Of a stretch of DNA of 64,000 nucleotides, positions 52,267 through 64,000 are shown in pieces; the stretch's first letter is position 1; each line of letters opens with the position of its first letter. Below the pieces are notes generated by a model. The model searched no databases. It was not told the origin of the DNA and worked only from the letters and a program-made list of their open reading frames with translations. The position numbers and the translations under genes are program-made. Origin of the DNA: Ricinus communis (Eukaryota; Streptophyta; Magnoliopsida; Malpighiales; Euphorbiaceae); the NCBI RefSeq assembly GCF_019578655.1, contig NC_063261.1, forward strand, positions 21,205,626-21,269,625, given 5' to 3'.

Positions 52267-53873
52267 ATGGAGTTCAGAAGTCCTCAATTATCTACTCTAA
52301 GTTCAGAAAATCTTAGGTTGAAGGTTCTGTAATTCTTCTTTTATTTGCTTTTCTCTTTTTGATGAATACACTAGTATAGATACGAATTGAACTCATTGTG
52401 AAAATGTGTAAATTGAAGTGCCAGCTATGGGCTTATGGCCAAAATATTTTTGACACCTATTATGCATCTTTTCTAAGTTCAGTTATGCTAAAAATTTCCA
52501 TGACTTTCAGTCAGAGTTTATCACTGAGGTCATTCTTGACAAACCATTGTTCTACTAACACTTGAGTTTTATTTCATTTGCAGTTTGGGCTTCAGCAGCT
52601 TCAGAAAGGCGTACCTCAAATTTCAAAGACTTTCATCTGTGCTTACCAGAGACCCAGACAAAAGCAAAATGTAAATAAACAAGAATCATATCCACAGAAC
52701 GTGGATCTTCCACCCATACTACCAAAGAAGAAAAAGAAGCCATATCCCATTCCTTTCAGGCTGATCCAGAAGGCTGCAAGGAGAGACAAAAAACTTGCAG
52801 AAATGGGTATTGAAAAGCCTCTTGAACCTCCAAAAAACGGATTACTGGTATCTGATCTTATTCCTGTAGCATATGAGGTGCTGGATGCTTGGAAAGTTTT
52901 GATAAAAGGAGTTACACAGCTCTCACATGTCATTCCTGTATATTCTTGCAGGCAAGTTATATTTCAAAATCTTAATTGTCTATTTATTGTGGTCTTGTTT
53001 TGTGTCATGGACATTATTGTGCTATAATTTATGCGCAGTGAGTGCTCGGAAGTTCATGTGGCCCATACAGGCCACTGCATCCAGGACTGTCTCGGTCAAA
53101 CTAGTGCAAAGCGCCATAGTTTCCACTCATGGATCAAGGGTTCAATCGATGATGTTCTTGTCCCTGTTGAGTCATATCATCTATATGACCCCTTTGGCCG
53201 GCGCATTAAGCATGAAACTCGGTTTGACTACGACAGAATTCCAGCTGTTGTTGAACTCTGCATCCAGGCTGGTGTAGATAAACCAGAGTATCCTTCTCGC
53301 CGAAGAACAAATCCTGTCAGAATGATTGGAAAGAAAGTGATAGACAGAGGTGGATATGTTGAGGAGCCAACACCATGGCGTTCCGGAAATCCAACTGCCC
53401 CTATTGATTTTGATACTTATAGGGCTTGTGAGCGATTTTCACCTCCTTCATTGGAATATGTACCTAGGATTGCACAGGAGACAATTGATGCATTTGAAAT
53501 TGTTAGATCGGGTGTGAGGAAGTTAATGAGGAAATACACTGTCAAGGCATGTGGGTATTGCTCAGAGGTTCATGTGGGACCTTGGGGTCACAATGTTAAG
53601 CTTTGTGGGGAATTCAAGCACCAGTGGAGGGATGGAAAACATGGTTGGCAGGATGCTACTCTTGAGGAAGTTTTCCCACCTAAATATGTGTGGCATGTTA
53701 GAGATCCCAAAGGGCCTCCTTTGAAGGGTGCACTCAAAAAGTTTTATGGCAAGGCTCCAGCTGTGGTTGAAATGTGCATGCAGGCTGGAGCAGAGATTCC
53801 TGAAAAGTACAAGCCTATGATGAGGCTTGATATTATGATACCTGAAACTGATGAAGCAAAGTTAGTTGCATGA
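52267..53873 (+). CDS. APO4: APO family organelle protein, APO4-like (419 aa, three exons)
   Basis: APO (ACCUMULATION OF PHOTOSYSTEM ONE) proteins are plant organelle RNA-binding factors for group II intron splicing; APO4-type members are mitochondrial. Exons are 52267-52323, 52584-52951 and 53039-53873. VDLPPILPKKKKKPYPIP and EPPKNGLLVSDLIPVAYEV lead into the first zinc-ligand repeat CSECSEVHVAHTGHCIQDC (from residue 141) with ESYHLYDPFGRRIKHE and PAVVELCIQAG. The second repeat is CGYCSEVHVGPWGHNVKLC (about residue 311), GKHGWQDA, PPKYVWHV and PAVVEMCMQAG. Two repeats are the full family domain count. Intron 2 uses a GC donor (CAG/GCAAGT), which keeps CSEC in frame. The first exon is least sure: the chosen MEFRSPQL start gives frame continuity through RLK/FGLQQLQ, but another frame there (SLLRHHGVQKSSIIYSKFRKS) looks more like a mitochondrial presequence and ends in a stop. 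Confidence 0.87.
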
Positions 53874-55385
53874 TAGGATCAGTAAAGATGGTAGATTCAT
53901 GACCTCTCGAGCAAAATGATGAGATGCTTGTGTACTAATTTGAAGACAAGTCATTTCTACTATAATGATGAGGAATACAATTAGAATTCTACATTTTAAT
54001 ATCATGTCCAGAGAAGGCTGCAATTGTCTATTCCTTTATAAATTGTATGTCTGTATATGGTGCAGGTGAGGCATATCATGACCTACAAAGAGATAGCAGA
54101 GATGTTAAGAGGAATGCCAAAATCTCACTGGTACCGTTGTTCCACTTTGCTCTGCTATAACTATTTAGATCATCCAAAATTTTCAAACATTTAGCTTTCT
54201 TTGGATTGGGAACAGGAAAGGTCTCCCCTGAAACCAGCTGATAGTGTACAAAAACACACATTGAACATGCCAGGCATAGCATGGGAACATCCTTAGATCT
54301 AGTGTAAAGTACATTACATTTATAGCTGCACAAGCCAGAACATTAGTGGCCCAGGAATCTGCTTCAATATCTTTACAACGGGAAAACAAGGAAATCTATC
54401 CACTTCTAGCAACCAGGCAACCTCCTTCTCCAAATAATAACTAGGCCTGATGTGTCAGCATTTGGTGGCTGTCTAGTAATGTAGGAGCAGCAAGTTATTT
54501 CTTTTGTTTTCTTCTTCATTGAGAAGCAGCCTGACATGAACATGATGGCAATATTTATTGTGAATGCCTCTTGAACAGTTGGAACTGCCCTTAACATCGC
54601 TCTGGTCGTAAGAATCATTTTAAACTTATATCTTCGTTCACAACCCTGACTATCTCCCACAGGGCAGATAATGAACTCCTCGGGGTTTTTTTTTTTCTGG
54701 GGGTCGTTTAGGTGTTGATTAAACAGCATATTTTGACAACCATATGATCAAGTGTTCTGCATCTAATTTTCACAGTTTCATTCCCTCAATAAGAAACATG
54801 CAAGTCCCTAACTGCTAATCCAGTTGAGGACGTACTCTTTCAAAACAATACAGGTAATATTGGTACTTCATGGTGCTATTTCAGAACAATACGCTTGTAA
54901 TTGGGCAATTTTCAACTTCAGGGTAACGCTGTTAGTGCTTACATAATGAAAGAGAACACAAGTGGAAGGCATGCCACAGCCATACTAATATTATGTCAAA
55001 AATACATCAGTAAAAATTTGATATTGTTATGACAATATATTTAAAGATAAAAATAGGCAGCCGCACTTTCTCCGAATTTCTGACACAATTATAATGCATG
55101 TTGTTGGTGGAAGTCAAATGCAGTAAGCCCTTTTGGCTTTTCCCTCTTGTTCATATGTTCTTTCTATCATCCAAAAAGACAACATATGACACGCTTGCAA
55201 CCATCCAATATAACAAATTAATGATTGGAAGTTCGTGTACACTGGCGAAAAAATATTGAAAAGAGGACCCTATTACCAATATGTTAACGTGTAATTCATG
55301 CATATCATGATTAAGGAAGGCTGGTTACTTTGACAGGCCAACCTGGCCTTGCACAATATATATATATATATATATACACACACAT

Positions 55386-55504
55386 GATGGATGGTTCCTG
55401 GTGTGAGGGAAGTGGTTTGCTAAAGACATGGTTGCCTCGTACATATTTGCTGTTGTAAGGTTGGAAAGTCCTTTTCTCCTTCCTAACCTCCCGATTCTGT
55501 CCCT
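55386..55504 (+). ncRNA. Possible imperfect foldback (microRNA-precursor-like), weak
   Basis: The arm GGTTCCTGGTGTGAGGGAAG (55393-55412) can pair with the 3' arm CTTCCTAACCTCCCGATTC (55479-55497): by eye about 14 of 19 positions pair, counting G-U, with one bulge and a loop of about 65 nt. The 3' arm loosely resembles the pyrimidine-rich miR482/2118 superfamily. Pairing is poorer than in known precursors, so this is a hint only. Confidence 0.15.
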
Positions 55505-55770
55505 TACCAAAGTGATTGTTTATTAAGAGTCTTTTCTTTAAAACTCACTCAAAAGGCATAGCCAACCAACTTCGTTCTCTTTCTTTCATTGACATTGACA
55601 ACAACACCTTTCACCTTCCATCTCTTGTATTCAATCATTTTGACTCTTATGCCCTTACTTACCTAAGCTTTCTTTTCTCATCCAATTTCCTACAAAATCC
55701 CAGGCTTGTTTTCAGAAACTGATTTAAATCTGTGACTTTATTTCCAAGAACTTGAGTCCTAAATTAGAGG

Positions 55771-55832
55771 GCATGAAATAGGGCATTGCATGATTGCAAA
55801 CGCATGAAATTGGGCATTGCATGATTGCAAAG
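55771..55832. repeat. 31-bp direct tandem duplication
   Basis: Two adjacent copies, each beginning GCATGAAAT, continuing GGGCATTGCATGATTGC and ending AAA, differ at only two positions (A/T near the tenth base and the last base). A recent slippage or unequal-exchange product. Confidence 0.85.
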
Positions 55833-56236
55833 AAAGGATGAAATGGTTGGTCAAGGGTATGCATTTTATAAATTCACATAATAAATTTTTTAGTAGAGAC
55901 TAAAAGAGTTGCAACTTCCATTAAAAGGCTGCTGTGGACATTTCTCATATACCAAGTTAAAATATGTAGAATTAATCTAAAGCAATCATATAGTAGTTGT
56001 CCCCTTCATCAAATTAATTATCAGAAGATGGAATTAATTAATTAATATATGGTCTAACGAATTCTTTATAACTTATATTGTTAAGGAAAGTTGGCAAGGG
56101 TTTGAGAATTAATCTCAATAAAGGAAATCCATCCTCTTCCTATTCCTCCTCCTCCTCCTCCTACTCTTGTGCTTCAGCATAAAGCACATCATCTTTCATC
56201 TTCATCTTTGTTTTTGGTACTCAAGAGACAAAAAAA

Positions 56237-58031
56237 ATGGACTGTTCCATTTGCAGTTCAATGCCCACTATTCTTAGGCCACCAAGAAATACCATATGTG
56301 GAGCATGCTACGAGGGAGCTAAGACTGTAATCACATTGATGAACAAGTTTGACAGTGATAAAGGAAGCGACAGGCCCATTTCCTCTGTCGTTTCTTTCCC
56401 AAATTCGTGTAAGGCAAGCTCTAAACTTTCTTTACTTCTTCTAGTTTCTTAACTTTTTCTGCTTTATGCATTGATTTGTTTTCACATGCAATTATGGATC
56501 ATATATATATGTATCATGGAGTTATGCTTATTCTTAATTGATGATCAGCCTCAGCCACTAGCAAATGTTGCAAAATGGATGAACAATATGAAGGAAACAG
56601 AGGATGAACTGAATGAGAAAATTAATTTCCTTAGTGGATTTGTTGCTTTATTCAGACAACAAATTCTCACAGACATCCAACTCATTCCTGGCAATGGTGG
56701 ACCTTCCGTTTCTGCTCATAGAGCCTTACTGGTAACCCTTCTATCTCTTTCTCATGTACATATCTGAACATCTTAAATACATATAGATAAGAACTTTTAA
56801 AACTTTAATGAATAAAATTTACAAGGAGAAGTAACAAACTCATTTAATTAAGTTAATACAGTGCTTGGAGACAATGATGAGTAACTAGTATCAGTTTTGC
56901 CTTATGTCATTTGATTCCAATTCTTTAAGTTTTTTTTCCTCTTTGGTATCAAGCCTTCTATGTTACTTCAGATTGAGTTACTTGGAGTAATCTCGATCAA
57001 CAATTATAGATGACTTGTCATCCATAATATGAATGTGTTTTCAAAATTGGCTACATTGGACGCTAATATCATGGGAAAATTTAATTAATCATGGTTTGAA
57101 TCAATATTTAAGACATATATGTCCTGCTTAACATGTTGGTACAATTCATAATTAATTAAATTGTCTAGTAATGTTGTAGCATCCAATTAATAAATTCTAA
57201 GAATATATTTTTATTACGGCTGACACGTCATTCAAAGTCGACCTACTTTTCTTTACGCAATTTATATAAAATTAAATTAGAAGGTCTAATACAAAAAAAA
57301 AAGTTAAAAAATTAAAAAAATTAGCACCCAATAGATACATAATGAAAATTCTGGTACCAAGTAGAATAGTTACCCGACAACGATGGAGCCAGGAGAGTGG
57401 GGCAGGACCCTAACTTTTCAAAAGTATTACTTTATGGTTCGAATGAGATTGGTCTAATGACTAAACTGAAATTACATTATATGGGTCAATAATATTTAAT
57501 AATACACATGATAAATGTATTATATTAGTAACTATATAAAATCTGTTGGGGACATATGGCTAGGCAGCAAGATCAGAAATATTCAGGAACATGCTAGACT
57601 CAGATGCATGCAAAGCCCCAGCAGATGACACAATAACACTTGCTGAACTGAATCATGAAGAGCTTGAAACTCTGCTTGAATTTCTTTATAGTGGAAGCTT
57701 GGCAACAGAGAAGGTGGAGAAACATATCTACTCATTGACATTAGCAGCTGATAAATATGAAATCCAATTCTTGCTAAAATTCTGTGAACGATACATGCTT
57801 CGATCTCTGGATTCATCTAATGCTCTTGATGTTCTTGAGATATCAGATGTTTGTTCTAACAAAATATTAAAGGAGACTGCATTGAATTTTATTGCTAAGA
57901 ATTTGGAGGATATAGTTTTTTCAGCTAAGTATGAAGGATTTGTTTCCAAGAATCCACATCTAGCTGTGCATATTACAAGGTCTTTTTTGATGGATGCCAA
58001 AAGCAGGAGGAGGAATGAGAGCATTGCTTGA
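56237..58031 (+). CDS. BTB/POZ domain protein with N-terminal Cys motif (275 aa, three exons)
   Basis: BTB/POZ proteins dimerise and often act as substrate adaptors of CUL3 ubiquitin ligases. Exons are 56237-56413, 56549-56731 and 57564-58031, closing at 275 aa. The N-terminus has MDCSIC...RPPRNTICGACYEGAK, two C-x2-C pairs that may bind a metal, then LANVAKWMNNMKE. The BTB fold follows: FRQQILTDIQLIPGNGGPSVSAHRALLAARSEIFRNMLDSD, ITLAELNHEELETLLEFLYSGSL, LTLAADKYEIQFLLKFCERYM, then SSNALDVLEISDVCSN. From memory it resembles Arabidopsis At3g56230. Intron 1 appears to use a GC donor (AAG/GCAAGC). A canonical alternative (TCGT/GTAAGG joined to an acceptor after CCACTAG) also keeps frame but loses the conserved PLA residues. 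Intron 2 is 832 bp, acceptor TAG/GCAGCAAGA. Confidence 0.87.
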
Positions 58032-60435
58032 TATATATTATAAGACATTAATAATATTGCTAAGATCTCTTTTGTTGGAATCTTTACATGAACTGGTATC
58101 AATATATAAGAACAATTCAATTGTGTATATAGTTCCTATATATATATATATATATAATGAATTTGTCAAGCACCCAAAAAGAAATCCATTGTTATACTAA
58201 AATATTCTAATATATACTTTTCAGATATGTGTTTCTGACATGAAATTCTCTCATGTCTACCTTATGCTAAACAGTGATTGTTAATATAATACACTCTTTG
58301 GCACATCAACCATTAATATCTGATATAAAATATAAAGGATAAGTTTCAGCTAATGCACCTATGCATCTCGACTAGACAGACACCTGCTTAGCATTTCTTC
58401 ATAAGATTCCTCTCAGCTTTATTAAATTAGAACTTTATAATCGGTCCTAGGTAGACCGTGAAGGATATATATTGTCCTTTAACCCACCTTGATATTGTTA
58501 TTTAATTTCCACGTTTCCTGGAATTCCTTCCACGCACTACTTAGTCTTTGATTAACTAGTAATTCGTGACTTAATTTACTGATAAGTTAAGATCATTGTA
58601 AAATTTGGATATCAGAATTTAGATCTTACCAATATTTTTTCCTGAAAAACTTATTAACTATATATATATTTTTTAATTGTCATATAGTCTTGACACCGAG
58701 GATGACTGACATAGTTGATTCAATACATAAATAATTTATTACAAGTAAATCTAAAGAGTTAGCTCAAAATAATTAGTAACTATTCCTCAGAATTCAAATT
58801 TCGTGCCAATCAAGAAGTAAGTATTTAATCGAAAAGAAGATAATTTAGGATTTAATATAATATACACAAATTAAAGAATCATATATATTATAACTGTATA
58901 AAGATTATTCATATACAAATCAGAAAGATTCCACTCTACGAGAGAAATTAAAATCAAATTTAGATCAATTCTTACCATTAAATTTAAGATATTAAATATA
59001 CTTTAATTATTTAATTACCATTGCTTGAGCTCTTTTATAAGTTGATGTTTGTTGATAAAATGATATACCAACATATTACTTTGTGACATGCTTTTAACAA
59101 AGTTCCCATTTACATTAAAATTTTATTCATGAATTTATGGAATACTTCTCTTGCATTAGACATGTATAATATAGACTTCCTCGGTCATGTTTTTCTTATA
59201 TCTCTATTTTCCATCATCCGAATTTGGTCTATAACAACTTAATCTTAGCAAGAACATATGTAGTGACTAATCAAGTTAATGTTATATATAAACTAATTAG
59301 TTTATATGACATGTTATAGTAATAGCGATGCTAATGGATCAATAATTATTTGTTACCATTTCAGTAAAGTGTTTTCTTAATTATTATACAATAATTTATA
59401 TGGCAAGATGTTTGTAAAAACAATGTTCTTCATATTATATTATATACAATATAATTTCCTAGCTAATTGCTTGCAGGCACTAAAATATGAAAGGTCGAAT
59501 TCAAGCACCTTTAAGAAAATATGTTAAAACGGGATTGTCCCATCATTAATCCCTCATATGCTAAAACTCCAAATAATTGAGTGAATATAGAAAGAAAATT
59601 ATTGAACTGAACTTTCATAATTAAGGAGGTTGAGGAATGCCTATAATGAGGATACTATGGAGGGTCTTATGCATTAACTAAGTTCTTTTGCTAGCAATTT
59701 TATAAAGAGAGAAAAAAAAAAAAAAAGAGCATAAGTTGAGCATGTTCATGTTCATATTCATAAAATGGTACTACAATATATTGCAATCAACCAAACCCAA
59801 GTGACAGAAAAAACCAAAAATATAAAAACAAAAATAAAAATAAAAATGTTGAACTGTCGAAGGAATGATAAAATGTTAGCTTAGCTCAAAAGGTACCAAT
59901 GGCCAGCCAGCTGATCAATATCATATGGAATCTTTTCTTTATTATTACTTTCTTCTTTTGAACTTCACATGAAAACAAAAACTCAACTGCTTGCCCAACA
60001 AATTTTGGTAAGCCTAGCTTATTGTTCTATTTAGTACTAATCTCATTACACATAAATAGTATCATCCTACCCACCCTAATGAACTTGGCATTGTTTTGGG
60101 TTTTTCATTGCAAGAAAACAAGAAAACAAAAAGAAAAGAGTGCTCAATTTACTTTTCAATTCTGATAATAATCCTAATAAGAACACAATTGAATTTCATA
60201 GTAACTTCATTTCATTTTTGAGATTTTGCTTCCCAAATTTTATAACTTGAATTCAGAACACTTGATTTCCTTGAATTAATTAACAACATTAACCACATTG
60301 CCAACCTAGCTAGCTAAAGACAGCTACTTAATTAGCTACAACAAGATCAAGAAAATGAAATTAAAATGACAAAGGATATTTATAAAACAAAAAAAAAAAA
60401 AAGAAAGAAAGAACACAAGAATTGATTACTCTTGT
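58032..60435. other. Intergenic between convergent BTB and bHLH genes
   Basis: Both genes end into this A+T-rich stretch. It has an (AT)n run at about 58137-58157 and short A-runs near 59713 and 60390. No exon is recognised. Confidence 0.6.
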
Positions 60436-61987
60436 TTAATTAGTACTCTCACTCCAGTTCTTGATAGCCTGCATCACTGCTTGTTTCACCACCTGAGCAT
60501 CGATGCTTTCACCTTCTTCTTCGTTCTGCGAAACAGATTACAATCTTTTTATGTTAGTTATAATTTTTAACTGACATATAACATCATAACTGGTAAAAGC
60601 AATCCATAGAGTCTCCACCACCCATAGTTGGATGGCTGCCAATGATCAGATTATTCCTTTTTGATAATTGAAAATTCCAAACAAAGAAGAAGGAGGAAAA
60701 AAAAGAAGAAAAAGACCCCACTTTCAGAAGATGGCCATACATGGTACAAGGCCAGTACATGACCACTCCATAGTTGAAAATACACAAGCAAGCAAACCTA
60801 TATAATTACAGAAGCTAGCAACAAGACATTACTGACAACAATATAGAGTGAGCCTCACACACCAAAAATCAGCTAAATGGGGAAGACACAGAGATTTTCC
60901 TTTTACTTCTTTTTTTTTTTTCAAAATAAAAATCATTCCAATTTTCCAAGAATTATTGTTAAAAGAGAATTCGGATTATGCATGAAAGGAAAGAAATTAT
61001 TAAAAGAAAAAAAAAGTCACATGTGATAGCTGTTTTTGATTGTCACTAGAATAAGAAAATTCATTCTTGCTTACCTCTCCGCTAACTGCTTCTAATCTAA
61101 AACAGTCAGTACAAGAAACCCTAGCTTCATGAACATCAAGACTCAGTTCTTCAAAGGCTTCTAAAATGGAGACGAGCAATCCAGGGCAACTCCTGTTTAG
61201 ATATACGTTTATTAGAAAACCCTTCTCTAGGGTTTCTACTGTAACCTGTAACAATCATGATAATAATAATACAAACAGTTAATTGACAACTAACAAGACG
61301 AAGCCAATGATATACATAGATATTATAATAATACTGATTGTTGAAAAGATTAATTCATAAAGTTGAGAAGTCTTATCAGGGTGTGGGAGAAACAAAGAGA
61401 AAGGAAAACAAAAGATATATATATATATATATATATACAAAATTGTACCAGAGGCAATGGATGATTTTGATGGCTTGAAGTTTGTGCAGCTGCTATATCT
61501 TGATTCAATCTTTCTACCTTCTGTTTTAGCTCTCCAATGTACTTTGTTGCATCTACTATGATTGATGTTTTGTTCAGCTGTTACATGCACAAAATCATTG
61601 GTAAACTTTATGTTTGATTATACAGTTTCCCACAAGAAAAGAAAAGAGAGAAAAAAAGAACAAGAAAACTTTAACTTCACTTCAATTCTACAAGAATTAG
61701 ATAATAACATCATAAGAATTAAGGATGACAGGAGATGAATACATGCAAGGAAAGAAAATCTAAGATCAAATGAATCTCAGCCAGAACATCATGAGTTCTT
61801 TTATTTTACTTGAAATAAAATCTTTGTTTTATGGATGAATATATAAAATATGCATGGAATTAGCCAATGAAAAGAAAAGGGTTTCAGAGAGATAACAGGG
61901 AATTACAGCATGAGAGTTAGTAATGGAACGAAGAAGTTGCAGCTTCTCATGCAGTGCTGCTCTCTTATTGTTCTCCCTAGAAACCAT
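60436..61987 (-). CDS. Atypical bHLH protein with ACT-like C-terminal domain (156 aa, four exons)
   Basis: Small helix-loop-helix regulator. Minus-strand exons are 61907-61987, 61449-61577, 61075-61245 and 60436-60525; all are GT-AG and phase 0, closing at 156 aa. MVSRENNKRAALHEKLQLLRSITNS gives helix 1, and LNKTSIIVDATKYIGELKQKVERL gives loop and helix 2 (residues 28-51). The basic region is only about nine residues and lacks the His-Glu-Arg triad that reads E-boxes. Residues 71-127 (VTVETLEKGFLINVYLN, CPGLLVSILEAFEELSLDVHEARVSC, FRLEAVSGE) form an ACT-like fold, as in plant bHLH proteins that dimerise through it. The last exon is acidic, then VVKQAVMQAIKNW. From memory it matches the Arabidopsis At3g56220/At2g40435 type. 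The probable role is dimerisation-based modulation rather than direct DNA binding. Confidence 0.88.
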
Positions 61988-62040
61988 TGTTATAAATTCC
62001 AATCTCTCTTTCTTTTTTTAAAATCTTAATTTCACCGCTT

Positions 62041-62075
<35 letters not shown>

Positions 62076-64000
62076 GTATGTGTATATATATATATATATA
62101 ATATCTATCTTCTTCTATCTAAAAGCTCTCTGCAAGGCTCTGATATGGTGTTTAAAGGGGAAGGGGATGGATATATATGAGCTCTCAAATCCATATGATT
62201 CTCTCCTGTTTTCTTCACACATGACTGCCTCAGTTTCTTCGCACCAAAATATATTATACATTGTGGCTGTACTTACCTCAATGCCCTTTCCATAATTTCA
62301 ATTTATTTATAATATATATCTTTTGTAAATGAAAATAATATATTTTGTCTGGAATATTTACGTATTAATTATTTGTAATTATATATATATATACGTCACT
62401 TTCAATTTCATGAAAATTGTTAAATGGATCCTAGTTTGTGCATCATGCAAAAAGGTAAGACAAAAAATGTTGTACTATATATTTGCATTGCGAAGGGAAA
62501 AATTTAAATGCATTCCTTCTTATATTGTTTAATAATTATTGCTCACTACAAGTTTCTTTTTTAAAATTCATAGGCGACTTATAAAAAAAAATTATAGGCA
62601 GTCTGATGAATAATGGACTATATATAATATATAAGTAATTATAAAAATAAAAATTTATTTAATATGAATGAAAAGATCTTATGGCAATTTTCTTTTTTCA
62701 ATTAAGTAAAGAAGAAGCACAAATATTTTAGAAAATCAAACAAGGCATAACTCAAGTTAAGCATATAGATAGCCACAATTTGTTACAATAAAATTATTTT
62801 AATATTCAAATGACAACGGCGTTTACTCTTAAGAGTGAAAAGTTTTAAGTTCGAGTTCTTTTCTTTTCTTCTTACTAAATGAATTTTCATGTTTATAACA
62901 AATATAAGGGATTAACTACTTCTGCTATGTAGTTCATAGCTTGTTGGCTTTCCAATGAATCAAAATAGGAAAAGAGAACAATGAAACCACTTCAATAATC
63001 CCATTAATATTGAACAGGCTGCATAAAAAAATATTAAATGTTGGCATTATCAAACTAAGGAATCATTAAATCTGAGATTAGCTTTAATTTACATCCAAGC
63101 TCAAAAAAGAGAAAAAGAATTAGAAATTAAGAAGCCATGTTTTACCAACTAAACCAATCTTTTGTAAATACTAAAACATTTACTTAAGAAAGTAACCTGA
63201 ATTTTTCTTTTTCTTTTTTCGAATTTAAATTGATTTAATGAATAATGGCTTGAATTCTATTTTATTTTAAAAGGGGTATATAATCGTATTCAAATCAAGA
63301 GAAGATATACACCAGAAAGCCGTATTGCTGGCTCATCTTCTCGTTGTTTCTTTGTTTATTTTTTTTTATTATTTCATTTTGTTTATTTTATTTTTTAAAA
63401 TAGAATTAAATAATTAATACTAGTCTTTATCAATCTTTATATTTCTCAGTTTAAAAAGTGTTTAATAATAAAATATATTTATTCTTGTTAGTCCTTTTCA
63501 GTTTGGTCTTAAAAAATAGGTATAATATTCTTTTATTGCAATTTAATTGCTCTATCATATAATTCTTTAATTATTTTTATCGTGTTTTTCATGCATCATT
63601 TTATTTTAGGAAATAGTGATTTTTCTATATTATGCGAATGCGATCCTCTTCTGTAGGAAAAGCATTTTAGGCTATTTTTATTTTGTTAATCATTGGACAC
63701 ATGATAAATAATTGATTGTTCTTTCGTTTAATATATAGCTGCCCACCTGTAATATACAATTAAATTATTCTAGTGCCCCATTTTAAATATAATGCTTGAT
63801 GTAACACAAACATCCATCATAACCCATGCTTTTAAAGAAAAGAAAATTCACCCACTCTCATACAACTGCAACCATAACAAAATAAAAAATCCTAAAAGAT
63901 CATTTGAATCCTATGTTCTCAATGTCTTAATAAATTTAATATAAATTATCTTATTATTTATAATAAAGGGTCGGAACAGTATTTAAAAATATAAATTTAT
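61988..64000. other. Upstream region of the bHLH gene and window end
   Basis: Starts with a (CT)n(AT)n compound tract at about 62041-62101 lying in the bHLH 5' region, then A+T-rich DNA with no recognisable exon to the window end. Confidence 0.6.

Larger units (their letters stand above)
53874..56236. other. Intergenic, with small repeats and a weak hairpin candidate
   Basis: No coding exon recognised. It contains an (AT)n(AC)n run at about 55358-55385, a possible foldback at 55386-55504, a 31-bp tandem duplication at 55771-55832, and a TCC-repeat leader at about 56141-56163 just before the BTB gene. The minus-strand frame 54406-54729 (107 residues) has no family features. Confidence 0.5.

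Noticed and set aside
54406..54729. 107-residue minus-strand ORF after the APO4-like gene
   Set aside because: No family motif, no splice partner and low-complexity runs; probably chance or 3' UTR antisense.

Overview
The window is nuclear DNA of a flowering plant, most likely a eudicot. It is strongly A+T-rich, genes are split by A+T-rich introns, and it encodes plant-only families: a class III peroxidase, a group III WRKY factor, an NPF transporter, a PLS-class PPR protein and an APO protein. Protein texture and the order of several genes suggest a rosid, possibly Malpighiales/Euphorbiaceae, but the species cannot be fixed from the sequence alone.

Layout. 1-250 holds the C-terminal end of an unrecognised plus-strand gene with a long proline run. 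3229-8223 is a decayed Mutator-like transposon (MULE). It has terminal inverted repeats of about 674 bp, a broken minus-strand mudrA transposase and a broken plus-strand GRF-zinc-finger gene whose first half lies inside the terminal repeat. 8.2-13.8 kb is A+T-rich gene desert. 13855-15594 (-) is an intact class III peroxidase. 20771-24839 (-) is an NPF5-type transporter. 25-37 kb is another sparse stretch with only exon-like scraps. From 37 kb the region is gene-dense: WRKY55-like (37186-39166 +), a gutted peroxidase pseudogene (about 39640-40131 +), a sororin-like cohesion gene (40478-43085 -), a HIG1-domain protein (44905-45435 +), an intronless PPR protein (46852-48822 +), an APO4-like organelle protein (52267-53873 +), a BTB/POZ protein (56237-58031 +), and an atypical bHLH with an ACT-like tail (60436-61987 -).

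The genes form no operon or pathway. The bHLH, BTB/POZ, sororin-like and WRKY55-like set resembles, from memory, the Arabidopsis At3g562xx segment and its At2g404xx-407xx duplicate, so 37-62 kb is probably an old conserved gene neighbourhood. Multi-exon models were built by hand from splice signals, reading-frame continuity and protein-family knowledge. Their lengths close exactly in frame: peroxidase 318 aa, NPF 585, WRKY 318, sororin-like 196, HIG1 90, APO4 419, BTB 275, bHLH 156.

Most notable: a MULE that carries a GRF-zinc-finger gene partly inside its own terminal repeats; a 34-nt microexon and an upstream E2F-type site in the sororin-like gene; and probable GC-AG introns in two neighbouring genes (APO4-like and BTB). 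I found no clearly new biological system; the GRF-carrying MULE is the closest candidate.
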